Below are positions 14,101 to 29,469 of a stretch of DNA of 64,000 bases, in pieces; the first letter of the stretch is position 1, and every line of letters starts with the position of its first letter. Source of the stretch: Galaxea fascicularis (Eukaryota > Cnidaria > Anthozoa > Scleractinia > Euphylliidae); assembly GCA_948470475.1 (NCBI GenBank), contig OX419344.1, forward strand, positions 24,483,725 through 24,547,724. Direction: 5' to 3'. The position numbers were made by a program, and so were the translations under genes. A model generated the notes under the pieces. That model did not search any database and was not told the DNA's origin. It worked only from the letters and a program-made list of their open reading frames with translations.

Positions 14101-16100
14101 AATCGCCTATGATTATTCAAACAATAGAAATTGGTCAATGAGCAAAATCGAGCAAAATTCAAATACCATTGTTTCAATGTTCATATGGTCAGTTCTCTTT
14201 GAAAATGAGGAGTTTTGTGGATTTTTTTGCTGGGTATAAAGAAGGGAATCAGATAAACAAGTGCTTCAAGTTACAAGGTTAGAGCTCTTATATTGACCGA
14301 GACAATCGCCTATGATTATTCAAACAATAGAAATTGGTCAATGAGCAAAATCGAGCAAAATTCAAATACCATTGGTTCAATGTTCATATGGTCATTTCTC
14401 TTTCAAAATGAGGAGTTTTGTGGATTTTTTTGCTGGGTATAAAGAAGGGAATCAGATAAACATGTGCTCCAAGTTACAAGGCTAAAGCTCTTATATTGAC
14501 CGAGACAATCGCCTATGATTATTCAAACAATAGAAAGTGGTCAATGAGCAAAATCGAGCAAAATTCAAATACCATTGTTTCAATGTTCATATGGTCCTTT
14601 CTCTTTCAAAATGAGGAGTTTTGTGGATTTGTTTGCTGGGTATAAAGAAGGAAATGAGAAAAAGAAGTGCTCCAAGTAACAAGGTTAGAGCTCTTATATT
14701 GACCGAGAAAATCGCCTATGATTATTCAAACAATACAAATTGGTCAATGAGCAAAATCGAGCAAAATTCAAATACCATTGTTTCAATGTTCATATGGTCA
14801 TTTCTCTTTCAAAATGAGGAGTTTTGTGGATTTTTTTGCTGGGTATAAAGAAGGGAATCAGATAAACATGTGCTCCAAGTTACAAGGCTAGAGCTGTAAT
14901 ATTGACCGAGACAATCGCCTATGATTATTCAAACAATAGAAATTGGTCAATGAGCAAAATCGAGCAAAATTCAAATACCATTGTTTCAATGTTCATATGG
15001 TCAGTTCTCTTTGAAAATGAGGAGTTTTGTGGATTTTTTTGCTGGGTATAAAGAAGGGAATCAGATAAACAAGTGCTTCAAGTTACAAGGTTAGAGCTCT
15101 TATATTGACCGAGACAATCGCCTATGATTATTCAAACAATAGAAATTGGTCAATGAGCAAAATCGAGCAAAATTCAAATACCATTGTTTCAATGTTCATA
15201 TGGTCATTTCTCTTTGAAAATGAGGAGTTTTGTGGATTTTTTTGCTGGGTATAAAGAAGGGAATCAGATAAACATGTGCTCCAAGTTACAAGGCTAAAGC
15301 TCTTATATTGACCGAGACAATCGCCTATGATTATTCAAACAATAGAAAGTGGTCAATGAGCAAAATCGAGCAAAATTCAAATACCATTGTTTCAATGTTC
15401 ATATGGTCATTTCTCTTTCAAAATGAGGAGTTTTGTGGATTTGTTTGCTGGGTATAAAGAAGGAAATGAGAAAAAGAAGTGCTCCAAGTAACAAGGTTAG
15501 AGCTCTTATATTGACCGAGAAAATCGCCTATGATTATTCAAACAATACAAATTGGTCAATGAGCAAAATCGAGCAAAATTCAAATACCATTGTTTCAATG
15601 TTCATATGGTCATTTCTCTTTCACAATGGGGAGTTTTGTGGATTTTTTTGCTGGGTATAAAGAAGGGAATCAGATAAACATGTGCTCCAAGTTACAAGGC
15701 TAGAGCTGTAATATTGACCGAGACAATCGCCTATGATTATTCAAACAATAGAAATTGGTCAATGAGCAAAATCGAGCAAAATTCAAATACCATTGTTTCA
15801 ATGTTCATATGGTCATTTCTCTTTGAAAATGAGAAGTTTTGTGGATTTTTTTGCTGGGTATAAAGAAGGGAATCAGATAAACATGTGCTCCAAGTTACAA
15901 GGCTAGAGCTGTAATATTGACCGAGACAATCGCCTATGATTATTCAAACAATAGAAATTGGTCAATGAGCAAAATCGAGCAAAATTCAAATACCATTGTT
16001 TCAATGTTCATATGGTCATTTCTCTTTGAAAATGAGGAGTTTTGTGGATTTTTTTGCTGGGTATAAAGAAGGGAATCAGATAAACATGTGCTCCAAGTTA
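5160..16100. repeat. Higher-order repeat domain marked by a GGATTTGTTTGCTGGG variant unit (4-, 5- and 6-unit spacing)
   Basis: A distinctive unit has one T-run interrupted by G, AAATGAGAAAAAGAAGTGC in place of the usual GATAAACATGTGC, and AAGTAACAAGG. It recurs near 5281, 7110, 8125, 8937, 10155, 11170, 12388, 13606, 14621 and 15433. The spacings are 9, 5, 4, 6, 5, 6, 6, 5 and 4 units. The 6-unit blocks starting at 12388 and 13606 are nearly identical: both carry the rare TTGACCGATACAATCG, at about 12872 and 14090. The domain was therefore amplified in multi-unit blocks of variable size. Confidence 0.85.
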
Positions 16101-16309
16101 CAAGACTAGAGCTCTTATATTGACCGAGAAAATCGCCTATGATTATTCAAACAATAGAAATTGGTCAATGAGCAAAATCGAGCAAAATTCAAATACCATT
16201 GTTTCAATGTTCATATGGTCATTTCTCTTTGAAAATGAGGAGTTTTGTGGATTTTTTTGCTGGGTATAAAGAAGGCAATGAGATAAACATGTGCTCCAAT
16301 TTACAAAGC

Positions 16310-16345
16310 TAGAGCTCTTATATTGACCGAGACAATCAAACAATA
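16310..16345. repeat. Shortened satellite unit (14-bp deletion)
   Basis: Here GACCGAGACAAT runs straight into CAAACAATAG. The usual CGCCTATGATTATT is missing, making this unit about 189 bp. It is the only deletion of this size I noticed in the array. Confidence 0.75.
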
Positions 16346-16499
16346 GAAATTGGTCAATGAGCAAAATCGAGCAAAATTCAAATACCATTGTTTCAATGTT
16401 CATATGGTCATTTCTCTTTGAAAATGAGGAGTTTTGTGGATTTTTTTGCTGGGTATAAAGAAGGGAATCAGATAAACATGTGCTCCAAGTTACAAGACT

Positions 16500-19400
16500 A
16501 GAGCTCTTATATTGACCGAGACAATCGCCTATGAGTATTCAAACAATAGAAATTGGTCGATGAGCAAAATCGAGCAAAATTCAAATACCATTGTTTCAAT
16601 GTTCATATGGTCATTTCTCTTTGAAAATGAGAAGTTTTGTGGATTTTTTTGCTGGGTATAAAGAAGGGAATCAGATAAACATGTGCTCCAAGTTACAAGA
16701 CTAGAGCTCTTATATTGACCGAGAAAATCGCCTATGATTATTCAAACAATAGAAATTGGTCGATGAGCAAAATCGAGCAAAATTCAAATACCATTGTTTC
16801 AATGTTCATATGGTCATTTCTCTTTCACAATGGGGAGTTTTGTGGATTTTTTTGCTGGGTATAAAGAAGGGAATCAGATAAACATGTGCTCCAAGTTACA
16901 AGGCTAGAGCTGTAATATTGACCGAGAAAATCGCCTATGAGTATTCAAACAATAGAAATTGGTCAATGAGCAAAATCGAGCAAAATTCAAATACCATTGT
17001 TTCAATGTTCATATGGTCATTTCTCTTTGAAAATGAGGAGTTTTGTGGATTTTTTTGCTGGGTCTAAAGAAGGAAATCAGATAAACAAGTGCTCCAAGTT
17101 ACAAGGTTAGAGCTCTTATATTGACCGAGAAAATCGCCTATGATTATTCAAACAATAGAAATTGGTCAATGAGCAAAATCGAGCAAAATTCAAATGCCAT
17201 TGTTTCAATGTTGATATGGTCAGTTCTCTTTCAAAATGAGGAGTTTTGTGGATTTTTTTGCTGGGTATAAAGAAGGGAATCAGATAAACATGTGCTCAAG
17301 GTTACAAGGCTAGAGCTGTAATATTGACCGAGAAAATCGCCTATGATTATTCAAACAATAGAAATTGGTCAATGAGCAAAATCGAGCAAAATTCAAATAC
17401 CATTGTTTCAATGTTCATATGGCCATTTCTCTTTCAAAATGAGGAGTTTTGTGGATTTTTTTGCTGGGTATAAAGAAGGGAATCAGATAAACATGTGCTC
17501 CAAGTTACATGGCTAGAGCTCTTATATTGACCGAGACAATCGCCTATGATTATTCAAACATTAGAAATTGGTCAATGAGCAAAATCGAGCAAAATTCAAA
17601 TACCATTGTTTCAATGTTCATATGGTCATTTCTCTTTCAAAATGAGGAGTTTTGTGGATTTTTTTGCTGGGTATAAAGAAGGGAATCAGATAAACATGTG
17701 CTCCAAGTTACAAGGCTAGAGCTGTAATATTGACCGAGAAAATGGCCTATGATTATTCAAACCATAGAAATTGGTCAATGAGCAAAATCGAGCAAAATTC
17801 AAATACCATTGTTTCAATGTTCATATGGTCATTTCTCTTTCAAAATGAGGAGTTTTGTGGATTTTTTTGCTGGGTATAAAGAAGGGAATCAGATAAACAT
17901 GTGCTCCAAGTTACAAGGTTAGAGCTCTTATATTGACCGAGACAATCGCCTATGAGTATTCAAACAATAGAAATTGGTCGATGAGCAAAATCGAGCAAAA
18001 TTCAAATACCATTGTTTCAATGTTCATATGGTCATTTCTCTTTGAAAATGAGAAGTTTTGTGGATTTTTTTGCTGGGTATAAAGAAGGGAATCAGATAAA
18101 CATGTGCTCCAAGTTACAAGACTAGAGCTCTTATATTGACCGAGAAAATCGCCTATGATTATTCAAACAATAGAAATTGGTCGATGAGCAAAATCGAGCA
18201 AAATTCAAATACCATTGTTTCAATGTTCATATGGTCATTTCTCTTTCACAATGGGGAGTTTTGTGGATTTTTTTGCTGGGTATAAAGAAGGGAATCAGAT
18301 AAACATGTGCTCCAAGTTACAAGGCTAGAGCTGTAATATTGACCGAGAAAATCGCCTATGAGTATTCAAACAATAGAAATTGGTCAATGAGCAAAATCGA
18401 GCAAAATTCAAATACCATTGTTTCAATGTTCATATGGTCATTTCTCTTTGAAAATGAGGAGTTTTGTGGATTTTTTTGCTGGGTCTAAAGAAGGAAATCA
18501 GATAAACAAGTGCTCCAAGTTACAAGGTTAGAGCTCTTATATTGACCGAGAAAATCGCCTATGATTATTCAAACAATAGAAATTGGTCAATGAGCAAAAT
18601 CGAGCAAAATTCAAATACCATTGTTTCAATGTTCATATGGTCAGTTCTCTTTCAAAATGAGGAGTTTTGTGGATTTTTTTGCTGGGTATAAAGAAGGGAA
18701 TCAGATAAACATGTGCTCAAGGTTACAAGGCTAGAGCTGTAATATTGACCGAGAAAATCGCCTATGATTATTCAAACCATAGAAATAGGTCAATGAGCAA
18801 AATCGAGCAAAATTCAAATACCATTGTTTCAATGTTCATATGGCCATTTCTCTTTCAAAATGAGGAGTTTTGTGGATTTTTTTGCTGGGTATAAAGAAGG
18901 GAATCAGATAAACATGTGCTCCAAGTTACATGGCTAGAGCTCTTATATTGACCGAGACAATCGCCTATGATTATTCAAACATTAGAAATTGGTCAATGAG
19001 CAAAATCGAGCAAAATTCAAATACCATTGTTTCAATGTTCATATGGTCATTTCTCTTTCAAAATGAGGAGTTTTGTGGATTTTTTTGCTGGGTATAAAGA
19101 AGGGAATCAGATAAACATGTGCTCCAAGTTACAAGGCTAGAGCTGTAATATTGACCGAGAAAATGCCTATGATTATTCAAACCATAGAAATTGGTCAATG
19201 AGCAAAATCGAGCAAAATTCAAATACCATTGTTTCAATGTTCATATGGTCATTTCTCTTTCAAAATGAGGAGTTTTGTGGATTTTTTTGCTGGGTATAAA
19301 GAAGGGAATCAGATAAACATGTGCTCCAAGTTACAAGGTTAGAGCTCTTATATTGACCGAGACAATCGCCTATGAGTATTCAAACAATAGAAATTGGTCG

Positions 19401-19900
19401 ATGAGCAAAATCGAGCAAAATTCAAATACCATTGTTTCAATGTTCATATGGTCATTTCTCTTTGAAAATGAGAAGTTTTGTGGATTTTTTTGCTGGGTAT
19501 AAAGAAGGGAATCAGATAAACATGTGCTCCAAGTTACAAGACTAGAGCTCTTATATTGACCGAGAAAATCGCCTATGATTATTCAAACAATAGAAATTGG
19601 TCGATGAGCAAAATCGAGCAAAATTCAAATACCATTGTTTCAATGTTCATATGGTCATTTCTCTTTCACAATGGGGAGTTTTGTGGATTTTTTTGCTGGG
19701 TATAAGGAAGGGAATCAGATAAACATGTGCTCCAAGTTACAAGGCTAGAGCTGTAATATTGACCGAGAAAATCGCCTATGAGTATTCAAACAATAGAAAT
19801 TGGTCAATGAGCAAAATCGAGCAAAATTCAAATACCATTGTTTCAATGTTCATATGGTCATTTCTCTTTGAAAATGAGGAGTTTTGTGGATTTTTTTGCT
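16500..19900. repeat. Higher-order repeat block, 7-unit period (1421 bp)
   Basis: The marker GAGTATTC followed by GGTCGATGAGC recurs at 16533, 17954 and 19374. The rare GGCCATTTCTC recurs at 17421 and 18842. All spacings are 1421 bp, or 1420 where one base is lost in AAAATGCCTATG near 19164. The order of seven variant units is preserved between copies. Confidence 0.85.
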
Positions 19901-22900
19901 GGGTATAAAGAAGGGAATCAGATAAACATGTGCTCCAAGTTACAAGACTAGAGCTCTTATATTGACCGAGACAATAGCCTATGATTATTCAAACAATAGA
20001 AATTGGTCAATGAGCAAAATCGAGCAAAATTCAAGTACCATTGTTTCAATGTTCATATGGTCATTTCTCTTTCAAAATGAGAGGTTTTGTGGATTTTTTT
20101 TGCTGGGTATAAAGAAGGCAATGAGATAAACATGTGCTCCAAGTTACAAGGCTAGAGCTCTTATATTGACCGAGAAAATCGCCTATGATTATTCAAACAA
20201 TAGAAATTGGTCAATGAGCAAAATCGAGCAAAATTCAAATACCATTGTTTCAATGTTCATATGGTCATTTCTCTTTGAAAATGAGGAGTTTTGTGGATTT
20301 TTTTGCTGGGTCTAAAGAAGGAAATCAGATAAACAAGTGCTCCAAGTTACAAGGTTAGAGCTCTTATATTGACCGAGAAAATCGCCTATGATTATTCAAA
20401 CAATAGAAATTGGTCAATGAGCAAAATCGAGCAAAATTCAAATGCCATTGTTTCAATGTTCATATGGTCAGTTCTCATTCAAAATGAGGAGTTTTGTGGA
20501 TTTTTTTGCTGGGTATAAAGAAGGGAATCAGATAAACATGTGCTCCAAGTTACAAGGCTAGAGCTGTAATATTGACCGAGAAAATCGCCTATGATTATTC
20601 AAACCATAGAAATTGGTCAATGAGCAAAATCGAGCAAAATTCAAATACCATTGTTTCAATGTTCATATGGTCATTTCTCTTTCAAAATGAGGAGTTTTGT
20701 GGATTTTTTTGCTGGGTATAAAGAAGGGAATCAGATAAACATGTGCTCCAAGTTACAAGGTTAGAGCTCTTATATTGACCGAGACAATCGCCTATGAGTA
20801 TTCAAACAATAGAAATTGGTCAATGAGCAAAATCGAGCAAAATTCAAATACCATTGTTTCAATGTTCATATGGTCATTTCTCTTTGAAAATGAGAAGTTT
20901 TGTGGATTTTTTTGCTGGGTATAAAGAAGGGAATCAGATAAACATGTGCTCCAAGTTACAAGACTAGAGCTCTTATATTGACCGAGAAAATCGCCTATGA
21001 TTATTCAAACAATAGAAATTGGTCGATGAGCAAAATCGAGCAAAATTCAAATACCATTGTTTCAATGTTCATATGGTCATTTCTCTTTCACAATGGGGAG
21101 TTTTGTGGATTTTTTTGCTGGGTATAAAGAAGGCAATGAGATAAACATGTGCTCCAAGTTACAAGGCTAGAGCTCTTATATTGACCGAGAAAATCGCCTA
21201 TGATTATTCAAACAATAGAAATTGGTCAATGAGCAAAATCGAGCAAAATTCAAATACCATTGTTTCAATGTTCATATGGTCATTTCTCTTTGAAAATGAG
21301 GAGTTTTGTGGATTTTTTTGCTGGGTCTAAAGAAGGAAATCAGATAAACAAGTGCTCCAAGTTACAAGGTTAGAGCTCTTATATTGACCGAGAAAATCGC
21401 CTATGATTATTCAAACAATAGAAATTGGTCAATGAGCAAAATCGAGCAAAATTCAAATGCCATTGTTTCAATGTTGATATGGTCAGTTCTCTTTCAAAAT
21501 GAGGAGTTTTGTGGATTTTTTTGCTGGGTATAAAGAAGGGAATCAGATAAACATGTGCTCCAAGTTACAAGGCTAGAGCTGTAATATTGACCGAGAAAAT
21601 CGCCTATGATTATTCAAACCATAGAAATTGGTCAATGAGCAAAATCGAGCAAAATTCAAATACCATTGTTTCAATGTTCATATGGTCATTTCTCTTTCAA
21701 AATGAGGAGTTTTGTGGATTTTTTTGCTGGGTATAAAGAAGGGAATCAGATAAACATGTGCTCCAAGTTACAAGGTTAGAGCTCTTATATTGACCGAGAC
21801 AATCGCCTATGAGTATTCAAACAATAGAAATTGGTCAATGAGCAAAATCGAGCAAAATTCAAATACCATTGTTTCAATGTTCATATGGTCATTTCTCTTT
21901 GAAAATGAGAAGTTTTGTGGATTTTTTTGCTGGGTATAAAGAAGGGAATCAGATAAACATGTGCTCCAAGTTACAAGACTAGAGCTCTTATATTGACCGA
22001 GAAAATCGCCTATGATTATTCAAACAATAAAAATTGGTCGATGAGCAAAATCGAGCAAAATTCAAATACCATTGTTTCAATGTTCATATGGTCATTTCTC
22101 TTTCACAATGGGGAGTTTTGTGGATTTTTTTGCTGGGTATAAAGAAGGCAATGAGATAAACATGTGCTCCAAGTTACAAGGCTAGAGCTCTTATATTGAC
22201 CGAGAAAATCGCCTATGATTATTCAAACAATAGAAATTGGTCAATGAGCAAAATCGAGCAAAATTCAAATACCATTGTTTCAATGTTCATATGGTCATTT
22301 CTCTTTGAAAATGAGGAGTTTTGTGGATTTTTTTGCTGGGTCTAAAGAAGGAAATCAGATAAACAAGTGCTCCAAGTTACAAGGTTAGAGCTCTTATATT
22401 GACCGAGAAAATCGCCTATGATTATTCAAACAATAGAAATTGGTCAATGAGCAAAATCGAGCAAAATTCAAATGCCATTGTTTCAATGTTGATATGGTCA
22501 GTTCTCTTTCAAAATGAGGAGTTTTGTGGATTTTTTTGCTGGGTATAAAGAAGGGAATCAGATAAACATGTGCTCCAAGTTACAAGGCTAGAGCTGTAAT
22601 ATTGACCGAGAAAATCGCCTATGATTATTCAAACCATAGAAATTGGTCAATGAGCAAAATCGAGCAAAATTCAAATACCATTGTTTCAATGTTCATATGG
22701 TCATTTCTCTTTCAAAATGAGGAGTTTTGTGGATTTTTTTGCTGGGTATAAAGAAGGGAATCAGATAAACATGTGCTCCAAGTTACAAGGTTAGAGCTCT
22801 TATATTGACCGAGACAATCGCCTATGAGTATTCAAACAATAGAAATTGGTCAATGAGCAAAATCGAGCAAAATTCAAATACCATTGTTTCAATGTTCATA

Positions 22901-25900
22901 TGGTCATTTCTCTTTGAAAATGAGGAGTTTTGTGGATTTTTTTGCTGGGTCTAAAGAAGGAAAGCAGATAAACAAGTGCTCCAAGTTACAAGGTTAGAGC
23001 TCTTATATTGACCGAGAAAATCGCCTATGATTATTCAAACAATACAAATTGGTCAATGAGCAAAATCGAGCAAAATTCAAATGCCATTGTTTCAATGTTG
23101 ATATGGTCAGTTCTCTTTCAAAATGAGGAGTTTTGTGGATTTTTTTGCTGGGTATAAAGAAGGGAATCAGATAAACATGTGCTCCAAGTTACAAGGCTAG
23201 AGCTGTAATATTGACCGAGAAAATCGCCTATGATTATTCAAACCATAGAAATTGGTCAATGAGCAAAATCGAGCAAAATTCAAATACCATTGTTTCAATG
23301 TTCATATGGTCATTTCTCTTTCAAAATGAGGAGTTTTGTGGATTTTTTTGCTGGGTATAAAGAAGGGAATCAGATAAACATGTGCTCCAAGTTACAAGGT
23401 TAGAGCTCTTATATTGACCGAGACAATCGCCTATGAGTATTCAAACAATAGAAATTGGTCAATGAGCAAAATCGAGCAAAATTCAAATACCATTGTTTCA
23501 ATGTTCATATGGTCATTTCTCTTTGAAAATGAGGAGTTTTGTGGATTTTTTTGCTGGGTCTAAAGAAGGAAAGCAGATAAACAAGTGCTCCAAGTTACAA
23601 GGTTAGAGCTCTTATATTGACCGAGAAAATCGCCTATGAGTATTCAAACAATAGAAATTGGTCAATGAGCAAAATCGAGCAAAATTCAAATGCCATTGTT
23701 TCAATGTTGATATGGTCAGTTCTCTTTCAAAATGAGGAGTTTTGTGGATTTTTTTGCTGGGTATAAAGAAGGGAATCAGATAAACATGTGCTCCAAGTTA
23801 CAAGGCTAGAGCTGTAATATTGACCGAGAAAATCGCCTATGATTATTCAAACCATAGAAATTGGTCAATGAGCAAAATCGAGCAAAATTCAAATACCATT
23901 GTTTCAATGTTCATATGGTCATTTCTCTTTCAAAATGAGGAGTTTTGTGGATTTTTTTGCTGGGTATAAAGAAGGGAATCAGATAAACATGTGCTCCAAG
24001 TTACAAGGTTAGAGCTCTTATATTGACCGAGACAATCGCCTATGATTATTCAAACAATAGAAATTGGTCAATGAGCAAAATCGAGCAAAATTCAAATACC
24101 ATTGTTTCAATGTACATATGGTCATTTCTCTTTGAAAATGAGAAGTTTTGTGGATTTTTTTGCTGGGTATAAAGAAGGGAATCAGATAAACATGTGCTCC
24201 AAGTTACAAGACTAGAGCTCTTATATTGACCGAGAAAATCGCCTATGATTATTCAAACAATAGAAATTGGTCGATGAGCAAAATCGAGCAAAATTAAAAT
24301 ACCATTGTTTCAATGTTCATATGGTCATTTCTCTTTCACAATGGGGAGTTTTGTGGATTTTTTTGCTGGGTATAAAGAAGGGAATGAGATAAACAAGTGC
24401 TCCAAGTTACAAGGTTAGAGCTCTTATATTGGCCGAGAAAATCGCCTATGATTATTCAAACAATAGAAATTGGTCAATGAGCAAAATCGAGCAAAATTCA
24501 AATACCATTGTTTCAATGTTCATATGGTCATTTCTCTTTCAAAATGAGGAGTTTTGTGGATTTTTTTGCTGGGTATAAAGAAGGCAATGAGATAAACATG
24601 TGCTCCAAGTTACAAGGCTAGAGCTCTTATATTGACCGAGACAATCGCCTATGATTATTCAAACATTAGAAATTGGTCAATGAGCAAAATCGAGCAAAAT
24701 TCAAATACCATTGTTTCAATGTTCATATGGTCATTTCTCTTTGAAAATGAGGAGTTTTGTGGATTTTTTTGCTGGGTATAAAGAAGGGAATCAGATAAAC
24801 ATGTGCTCCAAGTTACAAGACTAGAGCTCTTATATTGACCGAGAAAATCGGCTATGATTATTCAAACAATAGAAAGTGGTCAATGACCGAAATCGAGCAA
24901 AATTCAAATACCATTGTTTCAATGTTCATATGGTCATTTCTCTTTCAAAATGAGGAGTTTTGTGGATTTTTTTGCTGGGTATAAAGAAGGGAATCAGATA
25001 AACATGTGCTCCAAGTTACAAGGCTAGAGCTGTAATATTGACCGAGAAAATCGCCTATGATTATTCAAACAATAGAAATTGGTCAATGAGCAAAATCGAG
25101 CAAAATTCAAATACCATTGTTTCAATGTTCATATGGTCATTTCTCTTTGAAAATGAGGAGTTTTGTGGATTTTTTTGCTGGGTATAAAGAAGGGAATCAG
25201 ATAAACATGTGCTCCAAGTTACAAGGCTAGAGCTGTAATATTGACCGAGAAAATCGCCTATGATTATTCAAACCATAGAAATTGGTTAATAAGCAAAATC
25301 GAGCAAAATTCAAATACCATTGTTTCAATGTTCATATGGTCATTTCTCTTTGAAAATGAGGAGTTTTGTGGATTTTTTTGCTGGGTATAAAGAAGGGAAT
25401 CAGATAAACATGTGCTCCAAGTTACAAGACTAGAGCTCTTATATTGACCGAGACAATAGCCTATGATTATTCAAACAATAGAAATTGGTCAATGAGCAAA
25501 ATCGAGCAAAATTCAAATACCATTGTTTCAATGTTCATATGGTCATTTCTCTTTCAAAATGAGAGGTTTTGTGGATTTTTTTGCTGGGTATAAAGAAGGC
25601 AATGAGATAAACATGTGCTCCAAGTTACAAGGCTAGAGCTCTTATATTGACCGAGAAAATCGCCTATGATTATTCAAACAATAGAAATTGGTCGATGAGC
25701 AAAATCGAGCAAAATTCAAATACCATTGTTTCAATGTTCATATGGTCATTTCTCTTTCACAATGGGGAGTTTTGTGGATTTTTTTGCTGGGTATAAAGAA
25801 GGGAATCAGATAAACATGTGCTCCAAGTTACAAGGCTAGAGCTGTAATATTGACCGAGAAAATCGCCTATGATTATTCAAACAATAGAAATTGGTCAATG

Positions 25901-28900
25901 AGCAAAATCGAGCAAAATTCAAATACCATTGTTTCAATGTTCATATGGTCATTTCTCTTTGAAAATGAGGAGTTTTGTGGATTTTTTTGCTGGGTATAAA
26001 GAAGGGAATCAGATAAACATGTGCTCCAAGTTACAAGACTAGAGCTCTTATATTGACCGAGACAATAGCCTATGATTATTCAAACAATAGAAATTGGTCA
26101 ATGAGCAAAATCGAGCAAAATTCAAATACCATTGTTTCAATGTTCATATGGTCATTTCTCTTTCACAATGGGGAGTTTTGTGGATTTTTTTGCTGGGTAT
26201 AAAGAAGGCAATGAGATAAACATGTGCTCCAAGTTACAAGGCTAGAGCTCTTATATTGACCGAGAAAATCGCCTATGATTATTCAAACAATAGAAATTGG
26301 TCAATGAGCAAAATCGAGCAAAATTCAAATACCATTGTTTCAATGTTCATATGGTCATTTCTCTTTGAAAATGAGGAGTTTTGTGGATTTTTTTGCTGGG
26401 TCTAAAGAAGGAAATCAGATAAACAAGTGCTCCAAGTTACAAGGTTAGAGCTCTTATATTGACCGAGAAAATCGCCTATGATTATTCAAACAATAGAAAT
26501 TGGTCAATGAGCAAAATCGAGCAAAATTCAAATGCCATTGTTTCAATGTTGATATGGTCAGTTCTCTTTCAAAATGAGGAGTTTTGTGGATTTTTTTGCT
26601 GGGTATAAAGAAGGGAATCAGATAAACATGTGCTCCAAGTTACAAGGCTAGAGCTGTAATATTGACCGAGAAAATCGCCTATGATTATTCAAACCATAGA
26701 AATTGGTCAATGAGCAAAATCGAGCAAAATTCAAATACCATTGTTTCAATGTTCATATGGTCATTTCTCTTTCAAAATGAGGAGTTTTGTGGATTTTTTT
26801 GCTGGGTATAAAGAAGGGAATCAGATAAACATGTGCTCCAAGTTACAAGGTTAGAGCTCTTATATTGACCGAGACAATCGCCTATGAGTATTCAAACAAT
26901 AGAAATTGGTCAATGAGCAAAATCGAGCAAAATTCAAATACCATTGTTTCAATGTTCATATGGTCATTTCTCTTTGAAAATGAGAAGTTTTGTGGATTTT
27001 TTTGCTGGGTATAAAGAAGGGAATCAGATAAACATGTGCTCCAAGTTACAAGACTAGAGCTCTTATATTGACCGAGAAAATCGCCTATGATTATTCAAAC
27101 AATAGAAATTGGTCGATGAGCAAAATCGAGCAAAATTCAAATACCATTGTTTCAATGTTCATATGGTCATTTCTCTTTCACAATGGGGAGTTTTGTGGAT
27201 TTTTTTGCTGGGTATAAAGAAGGCAATGAGATAAACATGTGCTCCAAGTTACAAGGCTAGAGCTCTTATATTGACCGAGAAAATCGCCTATGATTATTCA
27301 AACAATAGAAATTGGTCAATGAGCAAAATCGAGCAAAATTCAAATACCATTGTTTCAATGTTCATATGGTCATTTCTCTTTGAAAATGAGGAGTTTTGTG
27401 GATTTTTTTGCTGGGTCTAAAGAAGGAAATCAGATAAACAAGTGCTCCAAGTTACAAGGTTAGAGCTCTTATATTGACCGAGAAAATCGCCTATGATTAT
27501 TCAAACAATAGAAATTGGTCAATGAGCAAAATCGAGCAAAATTCAAATACCATTGTTTCAATGTTCATATGGTCATTTCTCTTTCAAAATAAGAGGTTTT
27601 GTGGATTTTTTTGCTGGGTATAAAGAAGGCAATGAGATAAACATGTGCTCCAAGTTACAAGGCTAGAGCTCTTATATTGACCGAGAAAATCGCCTATGAT
27701 TATTCAAACAATAGAAATTGGTCGATGAGCAAAATCGAGCAAAATTCAAATACCATTGTTTCAATGTTCATATGGTCATTTCTCTTTGAAAATGAGGAGT
27801 TTTGTGGATTTTTTTGCTGGGTATAAAGAAGGGAATCAGATAAACATGTGCTCCAAGTTACAAGACTAGAGCTCTTATATTGACCGAGACAATAGCCTAT
27901 GATTATTCAAACAATAGAAATTGGTCAATGAGCAAAATCGAGCAAAATTCAAATACCATTGTTTCAATGTTCATATGGTCATTTCTCTTTCAAAATGAGA
28001 GGTTTTGTGGATTTTTTTTGCTGGGTATAAAGAAGGGAATCAGATAAACAAGTGCTCCAAGTTACAAGGTTAGAGCTCTTATATTGACCGAGAAAATCGC
28101 CTATGATTATTCAAACCATAGAAATTGGTCAATGAGCAAAATCGAGCAAAATTCAAATACCATTGTTTCAATGTTCATATGGTCATTTCTCTTTCAAAAT
28201 GAGGAGTTTTGTGGATTTTTTTGCTGGGTATAAAGAAGGGAATCAGATAAACATGTGCTCCAAGTTACAAGGTTAGAGCTCTTATATTGACCGAGACAAT
28301 CGCCTATGAGTATTCAAACAATAGAAATTGGTCAATGAGCAAAATCGAGCAAAATTCAAATACCATTGTTTCAATGGTCATATGGTCATTTCTCTTTGAA
28401 AATGAGAAGTTTTGTGGATTTTTTTGCTGGGTATAAAGAAGGGAATCAGATAAACATGTGCTCCAAGTTACAAGACTAGAGCTCTTATATTGACCGAGAA
28501 AATCGCCTATGATTATTCAAACAATAGAAATTGGTCGATGAGCAAAATCGAGCAAAATTCAAATACCATTGTTTCAATGTTCATATGGTCATTTCTCTTT
28601 CACAATGGGGAGTTTTGTGGATTTTTTTGCTGGGTATAAAGAAGGCAATGAGATAAACATGTGCTCCAAGTTACAAGGCTAGAGCTCTTATATTGACCGA
28701 GAAAATCGCCTATGATTATTCAAACAATAGAAATTGGTCAATGAGCAAAATCGAGCAAAATTCAAATACCATTGTTTCAATGTTCATATGGTCATTTCTC
28801 TTTGAAAATGAGGAGTTTTGTGGATTTTTTTGCTGGGTCTAAAGAAGGAAATCAGATAAACAAGTGCTCCAAGTTACAAGGTTAGAGCTCTTATATTGAC

Positions 28901-29469
28901 CGAGAAAATCGCCTATGATTATTCAAACAATAGAAATTGGTCAATGAGCAAAATCGAGCAAAATTCAAATGCCATTGTTTCAATGTTGATATGGTCAGTT
29001 CTCTTTCAAAATGAGGAGTTTTGTGGATTTTTTTGCTGGGTATAAAGAAGGGAATCAGATAAACATGTGCTCCAAGTTACAAGGCTAGAGCTGTAATATT
29101 GACCGAGAAAATCGCCTATGATTATTCAAACCATAGAAATTGGTCAATGAGCAAAATCGAGCAAAATTCAAATACCATTGTTTCAATGTTCATATGGTCA
29201 TTTCTCTTTCAAAATGAGGAGTTTTGTGGATTTTTTTGCTGGGTATAAAGAAGGGAATCAGATAAACATGTGCTCCAAGTTACAAGGTTAGAGCTCTTAT
29301 ATTGACCGAGACAATCGCCTATGAGTATTCAAACAATAGAAATTGGTCAATGAGCAAAATCGAGCAAAATTCAAATACCATTGTTTCAATGTTCATATGG
29401 TCATTTCTCTTTGAAAATGAGAAGTTTTGTGGATTTTTTTGCTGGGTATAAAGAAGGGAATCAGATAAA

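Noticed and set aside
928..16403. Recurrent 61-86-residue open frames in the satellite
   Set aside because: The same satellite unit is translated repeatedly. Frames break each unit because 203 is not divisible by three, and no start context, splice signal or codon-conserving substitution pattern was seen.
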